Positions 45,735 to 55,142 are shown, numbered from the stretch's first letter. The stretch is DNA of 64,000 nucleotides from an uncultured Enhydrobacter sp. (GCA_946222995.1 CAMIOS010000002.1:131824-195823); one strand, 5' to 3'. Notes: generated by a model from the sequence alone, not told the origin. A program made the numbers and translations.

Positions 45735-45909
45735 TTAATTGACAATTTCAGCGGTCACTTTCATTTCGATATTGCCTTGAGTGGCTCTGGAATATGGGCA
45801 AATTTGATGCGCCTTTTCGACAATCGCTTGTACCTCTTGAGCCGACAAATCAGTATTTTTGGCGATCACATGGATTTCCCCACCCAAGAATTTGATAAAG
45901 TTGTGTCAT
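45735..45909 (-). pseudogene. Remnant of an organic hydroperoxide resistance (Ohr/OsmC) gene
   Basis: In the minus frame ending at 45735-45737, about 56 codons encode a C-terminal OsmC/Ohr segment: GGEIHVIAKNTDLSAQ, the catalytic-Cys segment AHQICPYSRATQGNI and KVTAEIVN. Ohr proteins are about 140 residues, so the first 85-90 are missing. Yet a good ribosome binding site and ATG (AAAGGAC, ATG at 45907-45909) precede the segment in a different frame; that frame stops after 19 codons. The likely history is an internal deletion joining the original start to the last third out of frame. A minus-strand terminator lies downstream. Only the second cysteine of the pair survives, so no activity is expected. 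Confidence 0.8.
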
Positions 45910-45983
45910 AGTACTGTCCTTTTTATATATTGATGAATCACGGATTTTGCTTAAGCTTTTGCTTGGTTGATTTTGTCTTAGGC

Positions 45984-47129
45984 TTACGAGGTGACTTGTT
46001 CTAAGGTCGGGTAATCGGTATAGCCTGTTGCGCCCTTGGCATACACGGTATGCTCTTGGTATTTGTTAAGCGGGGCATTTTGTTCAATCCGTTTGACCAA
46101 ATCGGGATTGGCAATAAAATTACGTCCAAAAGCAACCGCATCTATCAGCCCTTCTTTAATCAGTTTATCACCTTTTTCGGCAGTATACGCGCCGGCGCCA
46201 ATAATCACGCCTCGATACGCAGCTCGGATTTGCTCACGAAACGCCTGAGTTAAGGGTTTACCGCCTGCCCAGTCTGGTTCTGAAATATGCAAATACGCCA
46301 AATTAAACCCATCAATCATTTTGATAATGGTTAGTGCATCTTGTTCTGAACCTGCTGCCACACCATTGAACATGCCCAAGGGCGAAACACGAATACCGAC
46401 ACGCGCTGACCCAATGGCATTGGTCACGGCGGTCAATACTTCGTTTAAAAATCGCATCCGATTTTCAAGAGTACCACCGTATTCATCGGTACGTTGGTTG
46501 ACGCTGTCGTATAAAAATTGGTGAATTAAATAGCCGTGTGCGGCATGAATTTCGACAAAATCCATACCCGCTTGCATAGCATTACGTGCCGCTTGCGCAA
46601 AATCGTCCACAGTTTGTTTAATTTCAAAGGTACTCATGGCACGAGCGGGTGTGGTTTGTTCTCGATAAATGTTGCCATCTGCATCTTTAAGCGAGGTACG
46701 CACCCGTTTGCCCAAATCCACCGCAGAGGCGGACATTGGTTTGGCATGACCGGGCTGCAAGCTTGCATGCGACACTAAGCCTGTATGCCATAGCTGCATA
46801 CCCATGTGCCCGCCTTTGGCATGCACACTATCGGTGATCATTTTCCAGCCCGCAATTTGAGCGGCATTGAAAATGCCTGGCGCGCCCGCATAGCCTTTAG
46901 ATTCCGGCGAGATATCGGTCGCTTCCGTGATAATCATGCCGGCTGTGGCGCGCTGGGTATAATATTCTGCCATTAATGCATTAGGCAGTCCACCAATATT
47001 TTTTTTACCACCTACCGTGTTCTCGGGTAAATCGTCACTGCGTAAACGTGTCAATGGGGCCATAATCACACGGTTTGGCAGTCGTACATTGCCAATGGTG
47101 ATGGGGGATAAAAGTGAAGAATAAGCCAT
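45984..47129 (-). CDS. nemA: N-ethylmaleimide reductase-type old yellow enzyme
   Basis: 381 residues, an FMN-dependent ene-reductase. Features: PLTRLRSDD near the N-terminus, the active-site pair in EIHAAHGYLIHQFLYDSVNQR, TDEYGGTLENRMRFLNEV, and FMN phosphate contacts in VAFGRNFIANPDL. It reduces activated alkenes, nitroesters and N-ethylmaleimide with NADPH. It sits upstream of the ohr remnant in the same direction (75 bases), so the pair may once have been a joint electrophile/peroxide defence operon. No nemR-type regulator is nearby. Confidence 0.9.
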   Translation of the reverse strand: MAYSSLLSPITIGNVRLPNRVIMAPLTRLRSDDLPENTVGGKKNIGGLPNALMAEYYTQRATAGMIITEATDISPESKGYAGAPGIFNAAQIAGWKMITDSVHAKGGHMGMQLWHTGLVSHASLQPGHAKPMSASAVDLGKRVRTSLKDADGNIYREQTTPARAMSTFEIKQTVDDFAQAARNAMQAGMDFVEIHAAHGYLIHQFLYDSVNQRTDEYGGTLENRMRFLNEVLTAVTNAIGSARVGIRVSPLGMFNGVAAGSEQDALTIIKMIDGFNLAYLHISEPDWAGGKPLTQAFREQIRAAYRGVIIGAGAYTAEKGDKLIKEGLIDAVAFGRNFIANPDLVKRIEQNAPLNKYQEHTVYAKGATGYTDYPTLEQVTS

Positions 47130-47268
47130 TATTTTTTTCCTTATTGTGATATTAGCTTGTTATCGTTGAGACTTAAGCGAAACTTAAGCCATCGTTGTCT
47201 AGCCTACCAATTTTTAGGACAAATTACCGTTTTCGTTTGTTGATAATTTTATGACTTAACGTTGGAGG

Positions 47269-48768
47269 CTAAAAACTGTTTGGACTATCCACGTGTGCTG
47301 GCTGGTCGGGCTTTTGTGGTACAGCGATCGCAACATTATCGTGATTAGACGGATGAATTTCAAAGGCTGTGGGCTGATAGCGCCGGATCACTTCATTGCC
47401 ATATTCATCTTCATCGACCACATAATGATAGCCTTTTCGGTTAAAACGATTGACTTGGCGTTGGTACCACCCCTTAAAGCCGGTTTTTGGCTCATTGGGG
47501 TTATAATAAAACGCATTCATCACCGGCGGTAAGCCAAGGCCACAGACCACGCCTGACATCAGCACCACAATAAAGGTATAGCCAACCAAAAAGCCACTAT
47601 AAGGCTGTAATGCCTCGATATTAGACACTGACAAAATCAATGCCAATGAAATCGCCCCACGTACCCCACCCCAAGACAAAATCGTCAAACTGCCGTTATA
47701 ACTGGTTTTTCGCACACTGGGAAATAGCGAAAATGACCAAAAATTGGCAAAAAAGCGAGAAATATGCAAGCAAATAAACGCCACAACCCCACCCAAAATC
47801 AGCCCGATATTGAGATCCAAAATAAACAGCTCAAGCCCAATGAGCGTAAACAAAAACGAATTAATAATCCCCTCAATGGCATGCCAAAAGTGGTTGACCT
47901 TATCAATCTCTTGTGCTTGTAAAATCTGATGCCAACGGTTGCCCACCATCAGACCACCCACCACACACGCAATCGGCGCAGACGCATGGGCATATAAGGC
48001 CACCAAATACGAGCCACTCGCCAAAAATGCCGTGGTCAAAATCAGTGACTCCATCTCATGCTTACCATTCATAATCCGCAACGTCATCTGTCCAAATGCC
48101 CAACCAATAATGCCAGCCACCGCTACCTCATACATTAAGGCTTCGGCGGTTTTTATTACACTAAAACTCCCCCCCTGCAACACCCCAAGAATGGTCATAA
48201 ATAAGGCAATACACACCGCATCATTAAACAATGACTCACCTTCTAATTTGACCATCAAATGATGGGGCGCTTTAACCGAACTTAACACGCCTTTAATCCC
48301 AATCGGATCAGTCGCCCCCAATGCCGCCCCAAGCAGTAATAACACCGCAAAAGGTATCGAATGTCCAATTAACCATTGAAAACCAAACATCATCCCTGCA
48401 AAAAATACCGCACACAATGCCAATGCCAAACTTGCCAAAATCCCAATCGGCTTCCAATAATTCTTTAAATCTGACACCTTAAATGTCAATGCCGAAGCGG
48501 TCAAAATAAAACAAATCACCCCATTAATCAAAAACGTATAAAAATCAATATGGCGTACTGCTGTCTCAATATTATGAATATTAATGGTAATAAACTGATT
48601 GCCATTAAGCAAACTGGCACTCCACTGCAAAATAAACACCAATACTGCCGACACAATCGGCACGCCAATGGCTTGTGGAAAATCCAAAATTCGCTTATTA
48701 AATAACGTAGTAATGATCGATAAAGCACAGACAGTGACTAAAATCTGTAAAAAAATAAAATTACCCAA
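47269..48768 (-). CDS. CPA1-family (NhaP-like) Na+/H+ antiporter
   Basis: 499 residues from a TTG at 48766-48768 preceded by AAGGGGGAG; no in-frame ATG lies near. About twelve membrane helices. Diagnostic motifs: LLLLGAALGATDPIGIKGVL with the cation-binding Asp, KLEGESLFNDAVCIALF, and LSWGGVRGAISLAL. It exchanges protons for sodium or potassium across the inner membrane. The last 75 residues are a hydrophilic cytoplasmic tail with VDEDEYGNEVIRRY. It stands alone, with nemA downstream and the kinase terminator upstream. Confidence 0.9.
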   Translation of the reverse strand: MGNFIFLQILVTVCALSIITTLFNKRILDFPQAIGVPIVSAVLVFILQWSASLLNGNQFITINIHNIETAVRHIDFYTFLINGVICFILTASALTFKVSDLKNYWKPIGILASLALALCAVFFAGMMFGFQWLIGHSIPFAVLLLLGAALGATDPIGIKGVLSSVKAPHHLMVKLEGESLFNDAVCIALFMTILGVLQGGSFSVIKTAEALMYEVAVAGIIGWAFGQMTLRIMNGKHEMESLILTTAFLASGSYLVALYAHASAPIACVVGGLMVGNRWHQILQAQEIDKVNHFWHAIEGIINSFLFTLIGLELFILDLNIGLILGGVVAFICLHISRFFANFWSFSLFPSVRKTSYNGSLTILSWGGVRGAISLALILSVSNIEALQPYSGFLVGYTFIVVLMSGVVCGLGLPPVMNAFYYNPNEPKTGFKGWYQRQVNRFNRKGYHYVVDEDEYGNEVIRRYQPTAFEIHPSNHDNVAIAVPQKPDQPAHVDSPNSF

Positions 48769-48962
48769 GCGCTCCCCCTTATACCATCAGATAACGTCTT
48801 TAAAACGTTACGCATTCAAACAATTATTAAGAAAAATTACGCAATAACATAACAATGCAGCATTTCTTATTAAACCATAATTGGGTATTTTTCTCAAAAA
48901 TAAAATTCACAACATGCTAAAAAATGCAAAAATTTTGCAAAAAATAACATTTATCATATAAA

Positions 48963-48991
48963 AAAACCTTGCTATAGATTAGCAAGGTTTT
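48963..48991 (-). terminator. Intrinsic terminator of the hybrid histidine kinase gene
   Basis: A perfect 12-base-pair stem (AAAACCTTGCTA with TAGCAAGGTTTT) around a 5-base loop, followed by T residues on the minus strand. Confidence 0.9.
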
Positions 48992-49010
48992 AACTCACAA
49001 TTACCCAAGA

Positions 49011-50816
49011 TTAAAGCGTGGGGGGCATAACTGTCGTTGGTTTATCGTATAGCCATTTTTGAATAACCCCATCCAGCAACTCTGGTTTATAGGGTTTTGC
49101 AATGCAGTCTTGCATACCCACAACAAAATAAATCGATTGGTTGCCATGGGTGGCATGGGCGGTTACTGCAATCACAGGTGGCAAGCTTGCAAACCGTTGT
49201 TTTAAGATTTTAGTCGCTTGTACCCCATCCATAATTGGCATTTGATGGTCCATCAAAATCAGGTGATATTTATTGGGAGACCGGCTAAAAAAATTTATCG
49301 CTTCTTGGCCATCCTTTGCCCTATCTGCCGTGTAGCCATATTTTTTTAAGGTTTTAAGGGCGACCATCGCATTGACTTCATTATCTTCAACCAACAAAAT
49401 ATGAGCCGACAGTCTTGGGCGCGGCTCGTCTTCTCTAAGTAAGATTTGATTGGGTGACATGGAAGTTAACATGGTGTCTTCTTGCTGGAGTGGTAACTGT
49501 AAGCAAAATGTCGTGCCCTCACCCATTTGGCTATTGACTGTCAAATCACCGCCCATCCTCACTGCCAGTGCCTTACACAGCGATAGACCAAGCCCAATAC
49601 CGCCATACACACGGTGAGTAAATTTATCAGCTTGCTCATAAGCCTTAAAAATCACCGCTTGGGTTTGGGGCGAAATACTAACACCTGTGTCTATGACTTG
49701 AAATTTTAGCATTGAAACAGCCGGTTGCGTAGGATCAGCTATTGGCGTTTTGTTAGGATCATTGGCTAAAATCTCACAACTGACTTGCAAAGTGACTTGA
49801 CCACCTGTTGAGGTAAATGTAATCGCATTTTCAAGTAATCGATGAATGATTTGCCCGACGCGCTGTTTATCAAACATTAGGGCTTGGGGTATATCATCGG
49901 GATAAACCAATTGAAGCCGAACTTGCTTCTGGTTTGCTTGGGCAGTAAATGCCGCAATTTTTTGTGCTACGAACGCCTGACAATCCACCGTTTCTTTATG
50001 AAACTTAAATTTGCCTGCTTCAACTTGCGATAAATCCAACATATCATTGACTAACACCATCAACTGCTCATTGGCGTTTTTGATATGATTAACATATAAT
50101 TGTTGCTGCTCATCGAGTGGGGTCTGCAATAGTGTATCGAGCATACCCACAATACCGGTCATGGAGGTACGGATTTCATGACTAATATTGGTCAAAAACG
50201 CAATTTTTGCTTGGGCAGCACGGTTGGCGCGTAATTTTTCTAACCGTGATTGCAACGTATCACTAACAAGCTGGGCAAACTGCTGGCATGTTTCGATTTG
50301 GGATGCAGTTAATGGCGGATGTGGCACACTATCCACCAAGCACAGCGCCCCCAAAGCAACCGTCACCCCCTCAGCCCCCGTCACTAAGATGGGAAATCCC
50401 ACATAAAATCGCACATACGGCTCACCCACAACCATCGGATGGTTTTGTAACAACTCACTGTGCTTGGCATCATAGACAATTAATGGGGTTGTGCCTTGAA
50501 TGGTATACGTACAAATTGAAAAATTTCTTGGCAATACCACTTGGGCTTCGCCTATAAATGATTTAAGAAATTGATACGACTTGTCAATAAAACTAATCGC
50601 TACTAACGGCGCTGAATAAAACGCCTTGACCAACTTAACGATACGGTCAAACTCGGCATCTTTGCCACTGTACATGATTTCAAACAACTCAAGCTGTAAC
50701 AGCCGTTTGGTCTCATCTTGACTAAAAGCATCATTCGCGGTTAAATGAGATTCTAAAGAAACCCCAGTCTTAGAGGCAGGGGATAAAGCTAACGGTAAAC
50801 CACCAACAATTGTCAT
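49011..50816 (-). CDS. Hybrid sensor histidine kinase with GAF and receiver domains
   Basis: 601 residues, no membrane segment, so a cytoplasmic sensor. A GAF domain lies at about 45-190, HisKA with the phospho-acceptor His213 in FLTNISHEIRTSMTG, HATPase_c at about 315-442 (N-box with Asn330, G2 box GGIGLGLS) and a C-terminal receiver at 471-590 with Asp523 in LMDHQMP and Lys574. The G1 box reads DTGVS rather than DxGxG, so the second glycine is Ser380; ATP binding could be altered. No response regulator gene is adjacent, so the target is unknown. AGAGAG lies before the ATG. Confidence 0.93.
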   Translation of the reverse strand: MTIVGGLPLALSPASKTGVSLESHLTANDAFSQDETKRLLQLELFEIMYSGKDAEFDRIVKLVKAFYSAPLVAISFIDKSYQFLKSFIGEAQVVLPRNFSICTYTIQGTTPLIVYDAKHSELLQNHPMVVGEPYVRFYVGFPILVTGAEGVTVALGALCLVDSVPHPPLTASQIETCQQFAQLVSDTLQSRLEKLRANRAAQAKIAFLTNISHEIRTSMTGIVGMLDTLLQTPLDEQQQLYVNHIKNANEQLMVLVNDMLDLSQVEAGKFKFHKETVDCQAFVAQKIAAFTAQANQKQVRLQLVYPDDIPQALMFDKQRVGQIIHRLLENAITFTSTGGQVTLQVSCEILANDPNKTPIADPTQPAVSMLKFQVIDTGVSISPQTQAVIFKAYEQADKFTHRVYGGIGLGLSLCKALAVRMGGDLTVNSQMGEGTTFCLQLPLQQEDTMLTSMSPNQILLREDEPRPRLSAHILLVEDNEVNAMVALKTLKKYGYTADRAKDGQEAINFFSRSPNKYHLILMDHQMPIMDGVQATKILKQRFASLPPVIAVTAHATHGNQSIYFVVGMQDCIAKPYKPELLDGVIQKWLYDKPTTVMPPTL

Positions 50817-50882
50817 AATACTCTCTAGAAGACCAGTAATTCTTTTTTAGATGAAAAAGAATTAGTAAGCAATCACCAAACA

Positions 50883-51647
50883 TTAGCAACGTAAACTTTC
50901 TGCGACCATCACCATACCCACTACCGACGTCACCGCCACTGCCGAGCCATAACCTCCGCAGTGTAAACCGCCTGTTTGACAGGTTTTATCAATGATCGGT
51001 GGCTGGGTGGAATACACGCATTTGATACCAAATTTTTCTTTTAAGGCTTTATTAATGCCTTTATCACGCAGTTTTTGACGAAGTTTGGCAAGTAACGGGT
51101 CTTGATACGTATCTTTTAAATCGCTTACGGTGATTTGCGTGGGATCGGTTTTGCCACCTGCCCCGCCTGCCATAATCAGCTTTAATTTATTAAACCGGCA
51201 ATGCAACGCAATGGCTAATTTGGCATCCATATTATCAACGCAATCAAGTATCACAATGCGTTTGCCCGCTTGTTTAATGCGGGTATGTTGCTCACGATTG
51301 GGTAACAGCACCTCGACATTATCTGTGGTCAAAAAGTCATCAATCAAATGCAATCGGATAAGCGGATTAATTTCACGGATACGCTCTGCCATCGCCTCGA
51401 TTTTGGCTTTGCCCAAGTTACTATCGACCGCTGGCAACTGCCGATTGACATTTGAGGCAACCAATACATCCATATCAATCAAGGTAATTTCACCCACGCC
51501 TGTACGAGCCAAGCCTTCGGCAACCCACGAGCCAACCCCGCCCACTCCAATCACATAAGCATGGGTATTTTCAAATTTGGTGAAGCTCTTTTCGCCATAC
51601 AGTTTTTTGGTGCCCGCAAATCGGCGGTCATATTGATGGTCAAACAT
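50883..51647 (-). CDS. tcdA: tRNA threonylcarbamoyladenosine dehydratase
   Basis: 254 residues. An E1-like enzyme that cyclises t6A37 in tRNA to ct6A using ATP. Motifs: YVIGVGGVGSWVAEGLARTG for the nucleotide, VASNVNRQL, and a catalytic Cys region in CQTGGLHCGGYGS. Position of conserved DRRFAGTKKLYG at the N-terminus fits the family. It starts 12 bases after the tatD-type gene and reads with it. The last residues are SLRC, so it is complete. Confidence 0.92.
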   Translation of the reverse strand: MFDHQYDRRFAGTKKLYGEKSFTKFENTHAYVIGVGGVGSWVAEGLARTGVGEITLIDMDVLVASNVNRQLPAVDSNLGKAKIEAMAERIREINPLIRLHLIDDFLTTDNVEVLLPNREQHTRIKQAGKRIVILDCVDNMDAKLAIALHCRFNKLKLIMAGGAGGKTDPTQITVSDLKDTYQDPLLAKLRQKLRDKGINKALKEKFGIKCVYSTQPPIIDKTCQTGGLHCGGYGSAVAVTSVVGMVMVAESLRC

Positions 51648-51659
51648 GATATAAGTCGG

Positions 51660-52487
51660 TTATTCGGCTAAGTTTAAAATAGACTGACTATTATGCCACA
51701 AATGGGATGCTAATTCAGCCTTATCAAGGTGTAATAACGCCGATAATTCATCCAGCACAAACAGCAAATTGGCAGGCGTATTTCGCCGTCCGTGTGTGGT
51801 ATGGCAACAAACAGGCGTAAAATCGGGGCAATCGGTTTCTATCACAAGGCTATCAAGCCCCACCGTTTTGACAAGTTCGATGAGGGTATTGCGAAGTTTT
51901 TTCGCATTGGGGTTAGTGACTTGCCCTGTGATACCGATTTTAAAACCAAGATTGACAAAGGCTTTGGCTTCTTGAATCCCCCCGCTAAAGCTATGGGCAA
52001 TACCGCCGTTTTTGAATTTTTCACTTTTTAAAAGTTTGAGCGTGTCGCCATGCGCTTTGCGAATATGTAGCATCACAGGCAGTTGGTAATGTTTAGCTAA
52101 GGCAAGTTGATTGATGAATAGCGTTTGCTGTTTGGCATAATTGTCTGGCATTTTCATCGTATCGGTAAAGGTATCTAGCCCGATTTCGCCAATTGCCACG
52201 CTTGGATGGGTTTGGATAAAACTTTCCAGGATATCCAAATCATGCGGTTGGTGCTGCAAGATATAAAACGGGTGCAAGCCAAACGCCAGATGCGCCGTAG
52301 GGGCAATGGCAAATTTTGCCATTTGGGTTTGGCATGCCACCATTTGTGAAAAGTTTTTTGCCAAAAAGCCGATTAATACCAAATGCTTGATGCCATTTTG
52401 ATACGCCAAGACGCATTGCTCGGCTCGGTCATGGTCAAATTCGGGCACATCAAAGTGGGTGTGGGTGTCGATAAGCGAAACAAGCAT
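51660..52487 (-). CDS. TatD family metal-dependent hydrolase
   Basis: 275 residues. A TIM-barrel metallohydrolase with DTHTHFD metal ligands at the N-terminus, GEIGLD near the middle, PVMLHIRKAHGDTL, IAHSFSGG and LVIETDCPDF. The family includes 3'-5' DNA exonucleases involved in repair and RNA clearance. The closest E. coli relatives are YjjV-like or TatD; I cannot assign which. Its start is directly after the stop of the RsiV-like gene (no gap), and tcdA follows by 12 bases. Confidence 0.88.
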   Translation of the reverse strand: MLVSLIDTHTHFDVPEFDHDRAEQCVLAYQNGIKHLVLIGFLAKNFSQMVACQTQMAKFAIAPTAHLAFGLHPFYILQHQPHDLDILESFIQTHPSVAIGEIGLDTFTDTMKMPDNYAKQQTLFINQLALAKHYQLPVMLHIRKAHGDTLKLLKSEKFKNGGIAHSFSGGIQEAKAFVNLGFKIGITGQVTNPNAKKLRNTLIELVKTVGLDSLVIETDCPDFTPVCCHTTHGRRNTPANLLFVLDELSALLHLDKAELASHLWHNSQSILNLAE

Positions 52488-53297
52488 TTAAGGCAAATAC
52501 TCAGGCTTTATGACCCCATTAAGCCGGCTATAGGGAATGGTAAATTCGGGCATGCCCATCACATACGGCGTGATATCATAGTGTTGGTACAAAAATGTCA
52601 CGCCTTGATTGGTAAAACTAAAATTGTCGGTCAAAAAAAACCGCCATGTCTGTGCCATCTCAGCGGGATCTAGTTCATTTTGTTTAAGATAGTTCTGGTA
52701 TTCGGCCTTGACCATTTTTTCTAAGACAGGTTGTTGGTTAGGCATGACAATATCATCGAGTTTTAGCTTACGTTTCTTTGCCATATCAAACACATAATAC
52801 GTTGACCAACTAACCCCATGAGCCCCGCCAAGATATTGGTCGCCATCAACACGAAACAATTCAAGCTCAATGCCGTTTTTGAGGGTTTTATGCCCCAAAT
52901 AATGCGGTGTTGAGGATGCCGAATACTTAAGCGCTGATTGGCTTTCATCCAGCCATGCTTTGTTGGCTTTGACAAAATCAGCAATCGCATAATTAAGCTG
53001 ATTTGTTAGTTGAGCTTGGCTTGGTTTGGCTTGGCTGTCAAAGGTTTTCCAGCGTTGCTCAGTTACTTTATCGTCGTTGCCAAATTTTAGGTCACTGACC
53101 ACCGCTTTATTAATGATACTGTCTAACCAATCAGTGCCGCTATCGATAAAGCGATAGTCAATATCAGGGCATTTATCGGCACACGCGTCATAGTAATCTT
53201 TAGTCTTGACATATTTATCAGCTACAATAAAGCTTTGCGCTGCGGCAGATAGGCATAAACTTGCCAATAAGACACCGCTAATCAATTTTTTTGTCAT
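52488..53297 (-). CDS. RsiV-like (DUF3298) secreted protein
   Basis: 269 residues from ATG at 53295-53297, giving a clean signal peptide (MTKKLISGVLLASLCLSAAA, cleaved near AAAQ). A start seven codons earlier is also possible; neither has a good ribosome binding site. The C-terminal half has the DUF3298 pattern: GGAHGVSWSTYYVFDMAKKR and FFLTDNFSFTNQGVTFLYQHYDITPY. Two Cys near the N-terminus (ACADKCPD) may form a disulfide. It should be periplasmic. RsiV in Bacillus binds lysozyme, but other members have no known role, and no sigma factor is adjacent here. Confidence 0.7.
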   Translation of the reverse strand: MTKKLISGVLLASLCLSAAAQSFIVADKYVKTKDYYDACADKCPDIDYRFIDSGTDWLDSIINKAVVSDLKFGNDDKVTEQRWKTFDSQAKPSQAQLTNQLNYAIADFVKANKAWLDESQSALKYSASSTPHYLGHKTLKNGIELELFRVDGDQYLGGAHGVSWSTYYVFDMAKKRKLKLDDIVMPNQQPVLEKMVKAEYQNYLKQNELDPAEMAQTWRFFLTDNFSFTNQGVTFLYQHYDITPYVMGMPEFTIPYSRLNGVIKPEYLP

Positions 53298-53451
53298 GAG
53301 GTATGATGTCTTTATCATGGTTTATTGACTCATTAGTGTTTGGCTTAGGGTAATCTTTTACTATTTTATCAGTCAGTGGGCTACTACGTCTAGGTAGCAG
53401 TAGCAGGGCAGTCGCTGTTACCGCGAGCTTAAAAAAATAAGATTGTTTCAT
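53278..53451 (-). CDS. Small predicted membrane or exported protein
   Basis: 57 residues from ATG at 53449-53451 (the frame is open further). A Lys then a hydrophobic core (YFFKLAVTATALLLLP) suggest a signal peptide or single anchor; the rest is hydrophilic with Asp, Lys and Asn. The end overlaps the start of the RsiV-like gene by 20 bases. No family is recognised and the ribosome binding site is weak. It may be a real leader gene of that operon or chance. Confidence 0.4.
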   Translation of the reverse strand: MKQSYFFKLAVTATALLLLPRRSSPLTDKIVKDYPKPNTNESINHDKDIIPHDKKID

Positions 53452-53482
53452 GGTATTCGTAAATGACAAGTTTTGGTTATTA

Positions 53483-53516
53483 AAAAACCCATCAGTCATT
53501 ACAACCAATGGGTTTT
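53483..53516 (-). terminator. Intrinsic terminator after the small gene at 53545
   Basis: AAAACCCAT and ATGGGTTTT pair around a 14-base loop, with T residues after on the minus strand. It separates the 75-residue gene from the next operon. Confidence 0.75.
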
Positions 53517-53544
53517 AATAGGCTACTTACTTTCTTCAAAAAAA

Positions 53545-53772
53545 TTAAGCTTTTCGACCTAAAAATTTGTTAGCTAAGGATTTGCCTAATTCAAACGGGG
53601 TAGCCGGTTTTTTATCACCTTGATCAGTCGATTGCGGTTCGCTAACATCGGTATTGGTGCTTGGCGCTGGGGTTTTGCTCTGACTATTGCGATTTTTCAT
53701 CAAATACATTGCAGCACCCAACACCCCTAATTTAATTAAATTTGATTTATTAACGCCGTTTGGAAATTGCAT
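53545..53772 (-). CDS. Small hypothetical protein
   Basis: 75 residues. A good GAGGT precedes the ATG. A short hydrophobic segment (LIKLGVLGAAMYLM at about 12-25) is followed by a Ser/Thr/Pro/Gln-rich middle and FELGKSLANKFLGRKA at the end. The layout is like other small single-anchor proteins of unknown function. A terminator just downstream supports a separate unit. Confidence 0.6.
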   Translation of the reverse strand: MQFPNGVNKSNLIKLGVLGAAMYLMKNRNSQSKTPAPSTNTDVSEPQSTDQGDKKPATPFELGKSLANKFLGRKA

Positions 53773-53934
53773 GATTACCTCGCTGATTCTTGTTTTATCA
53801 AAAAGTATTTTAAAAATTGTTAAGTTAAATCCTTGGTAAAGAGTTTAACAACTTATAGTAAAGTTGACTAAGGTAGTTAGGTTAAAATTTTTTAGCACTT
53901 TGCATCGTTAGGTTAGTATTTGGTAACCTAATAT

Positions 53935-55110
53935 TTATGCGGTTTCATTAAATAATTCACGCCCAATGAGCATACGGCGGATTTCGCTCGTGCCTGCCCC
54001 GATTTCGTAAAGTTTGGCATCTCGCCAAAAACGTCCCATCGGATATTCATTGGTATAGCCATTGCCGCCAAAGATTTGGATACCTTCGCCCGCCATCCAC
54101 GTGGCTTTTTCAGCCGTCCACAAAATCACGCTGGCACAGTCTTTACGCACTTGTCGCACATGGTCTGAGCCTAGCATATCCAAGTTTTTCCCCACGGTGT
54201 ATAAAAAGCTACGCCCTGCCTGCAAGATGGTGTACATATCCGCCACTTTGCCTTGAATCAATTGAAATTCACCAATCGATTGACCGAATTGTTTACGGTC
54301 ATGGATATAGGGGATGACATTGTCCATCACCGCTTGCATGATACCCACAGGCCCTGCGGCAAGTACGGCACGCTCGTAGTCCAAGCCACTCATCAAGACT
54401 TTCACGCCATTGTTGAGTCCGCCCATGATGTTTTCTGCGGGCACTTCGACATTGTCAAATACCATTTCGCCTGTATGACTGCCCCGCATCCCGAGTTTGT
54501 CGAGTTTTCGCGCGGTTGAAAAGCCTTTCATGCCTTTTTCCACCAAAAAGGCAGTAATACCTTTTGCCCCAAGTTCTGGGTTGGTTTTGGCATATACCAC
54601 CATGACATCGGCATCGGGTCCGTTGGTAATCCACATTTTTGAGCCGTTGAGGATATACACGCCGTCTTGCTCGATGGCACGGATTTTCATGCTGGTCACG
54701 TCTGAGCCTGCCCCTGTTTCGCTCATGGCGAGTGCCCCAATGTATTCCCCGCTGATCAGTTTTGGTAGGTATTTTTGTTTTTGTGCCTCACTGCCGTTGC
54801 GTTTGATTTGGTTGATACATAGGTTGGAGTGAGCCCCATAGCTTAAACCAATGGATGCCGAGGCTCGGCTGATTTCTTCCATGGCGACCATGTGGGCGAC
54901 GTAGCCCATATCGACCCCGCCGTAGCTTTCAGGTACGGTGATGCCGTGGATGCCAAGGTCGCCCATTTTTTGCCACAAGTCCATGGGAAATTGGTCGGTG
55001 CGGTCAAGTTCGGCGGCACGCGGGGCGATTTCGGAATCGGCGAAGGCTTTGACGGTTTCTCGTAGGGCGTTGATGTCATCGCCAAGTTGGTAGTCAAGTC
55101 CTAGATTCAT
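53935..55110 (-). CDS. liuA: Isovaleryl-CoA dehydrogenase
   Basis: 391 residues, full length. FAD enzyme that oxidises isovaleryl-CoA to 3-methylcrotonyl-CoA in leucine breakdown. Acyl-CoA dehydrogenase motifs: ALAMSETGAGSDVTSMK and WITNGPDADV for FAD and substrate, QFGQSIGEFQLIQGK, and EGIQIFGGNGYTNEYPMGRFWRDAK. The catalytic glutamate of this subfamily lies in the loop near LDYERAVL, which is conserved. AAAGGAAA lies before the ATG. It is the last gene of the liu operon, separated from liuE by the AT-rich orphan. Confidence 0.95.
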   Translation of the reverse strand: MNLGLDYQLGDDINALRETVKAFADSEIAPRAAELDRTDQFPMDLWQKMGDLGIHGITVPESYGGVDMGYVAHMVAMEEISRASASIGLSYGAHSNLCINQIKRNGSEAQKQKYLPKLISGEYIGALAMSETGAGSDVTSMKIRAIEQDGVYILNGSKMWITNGPDADVMVVYAKTNPELGAKGITAFLVEKGMKGFSTARKLDKLGMRGSHTGEMVFDNVEVPAENIMGGLNNGVKVLMSGLDYERAVLAAGPVGIMQAVMDNVIPYIHDRKQFGQSIGEFQLIQGKVADMYTILQAGRSFLYTVGKNLDMLGSDHVRQVRKDCASVILWTAEKATWMAGEGIQIFGGNGYTNEYPMGRFWRDAKLYEIGAGTSEIRRMLIGRELFNETA

Positions 55111-55142
55111 AGTATTTCCTTTTGTGTTGGTAAATTTTTAGG

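Noticed and set aside
45729..45911. 60-codon plus-strand open frame
   Set aside because: It is the reverse of the ohr remnant; the minus strand carries the recognisable OsmC/Ohr segment.
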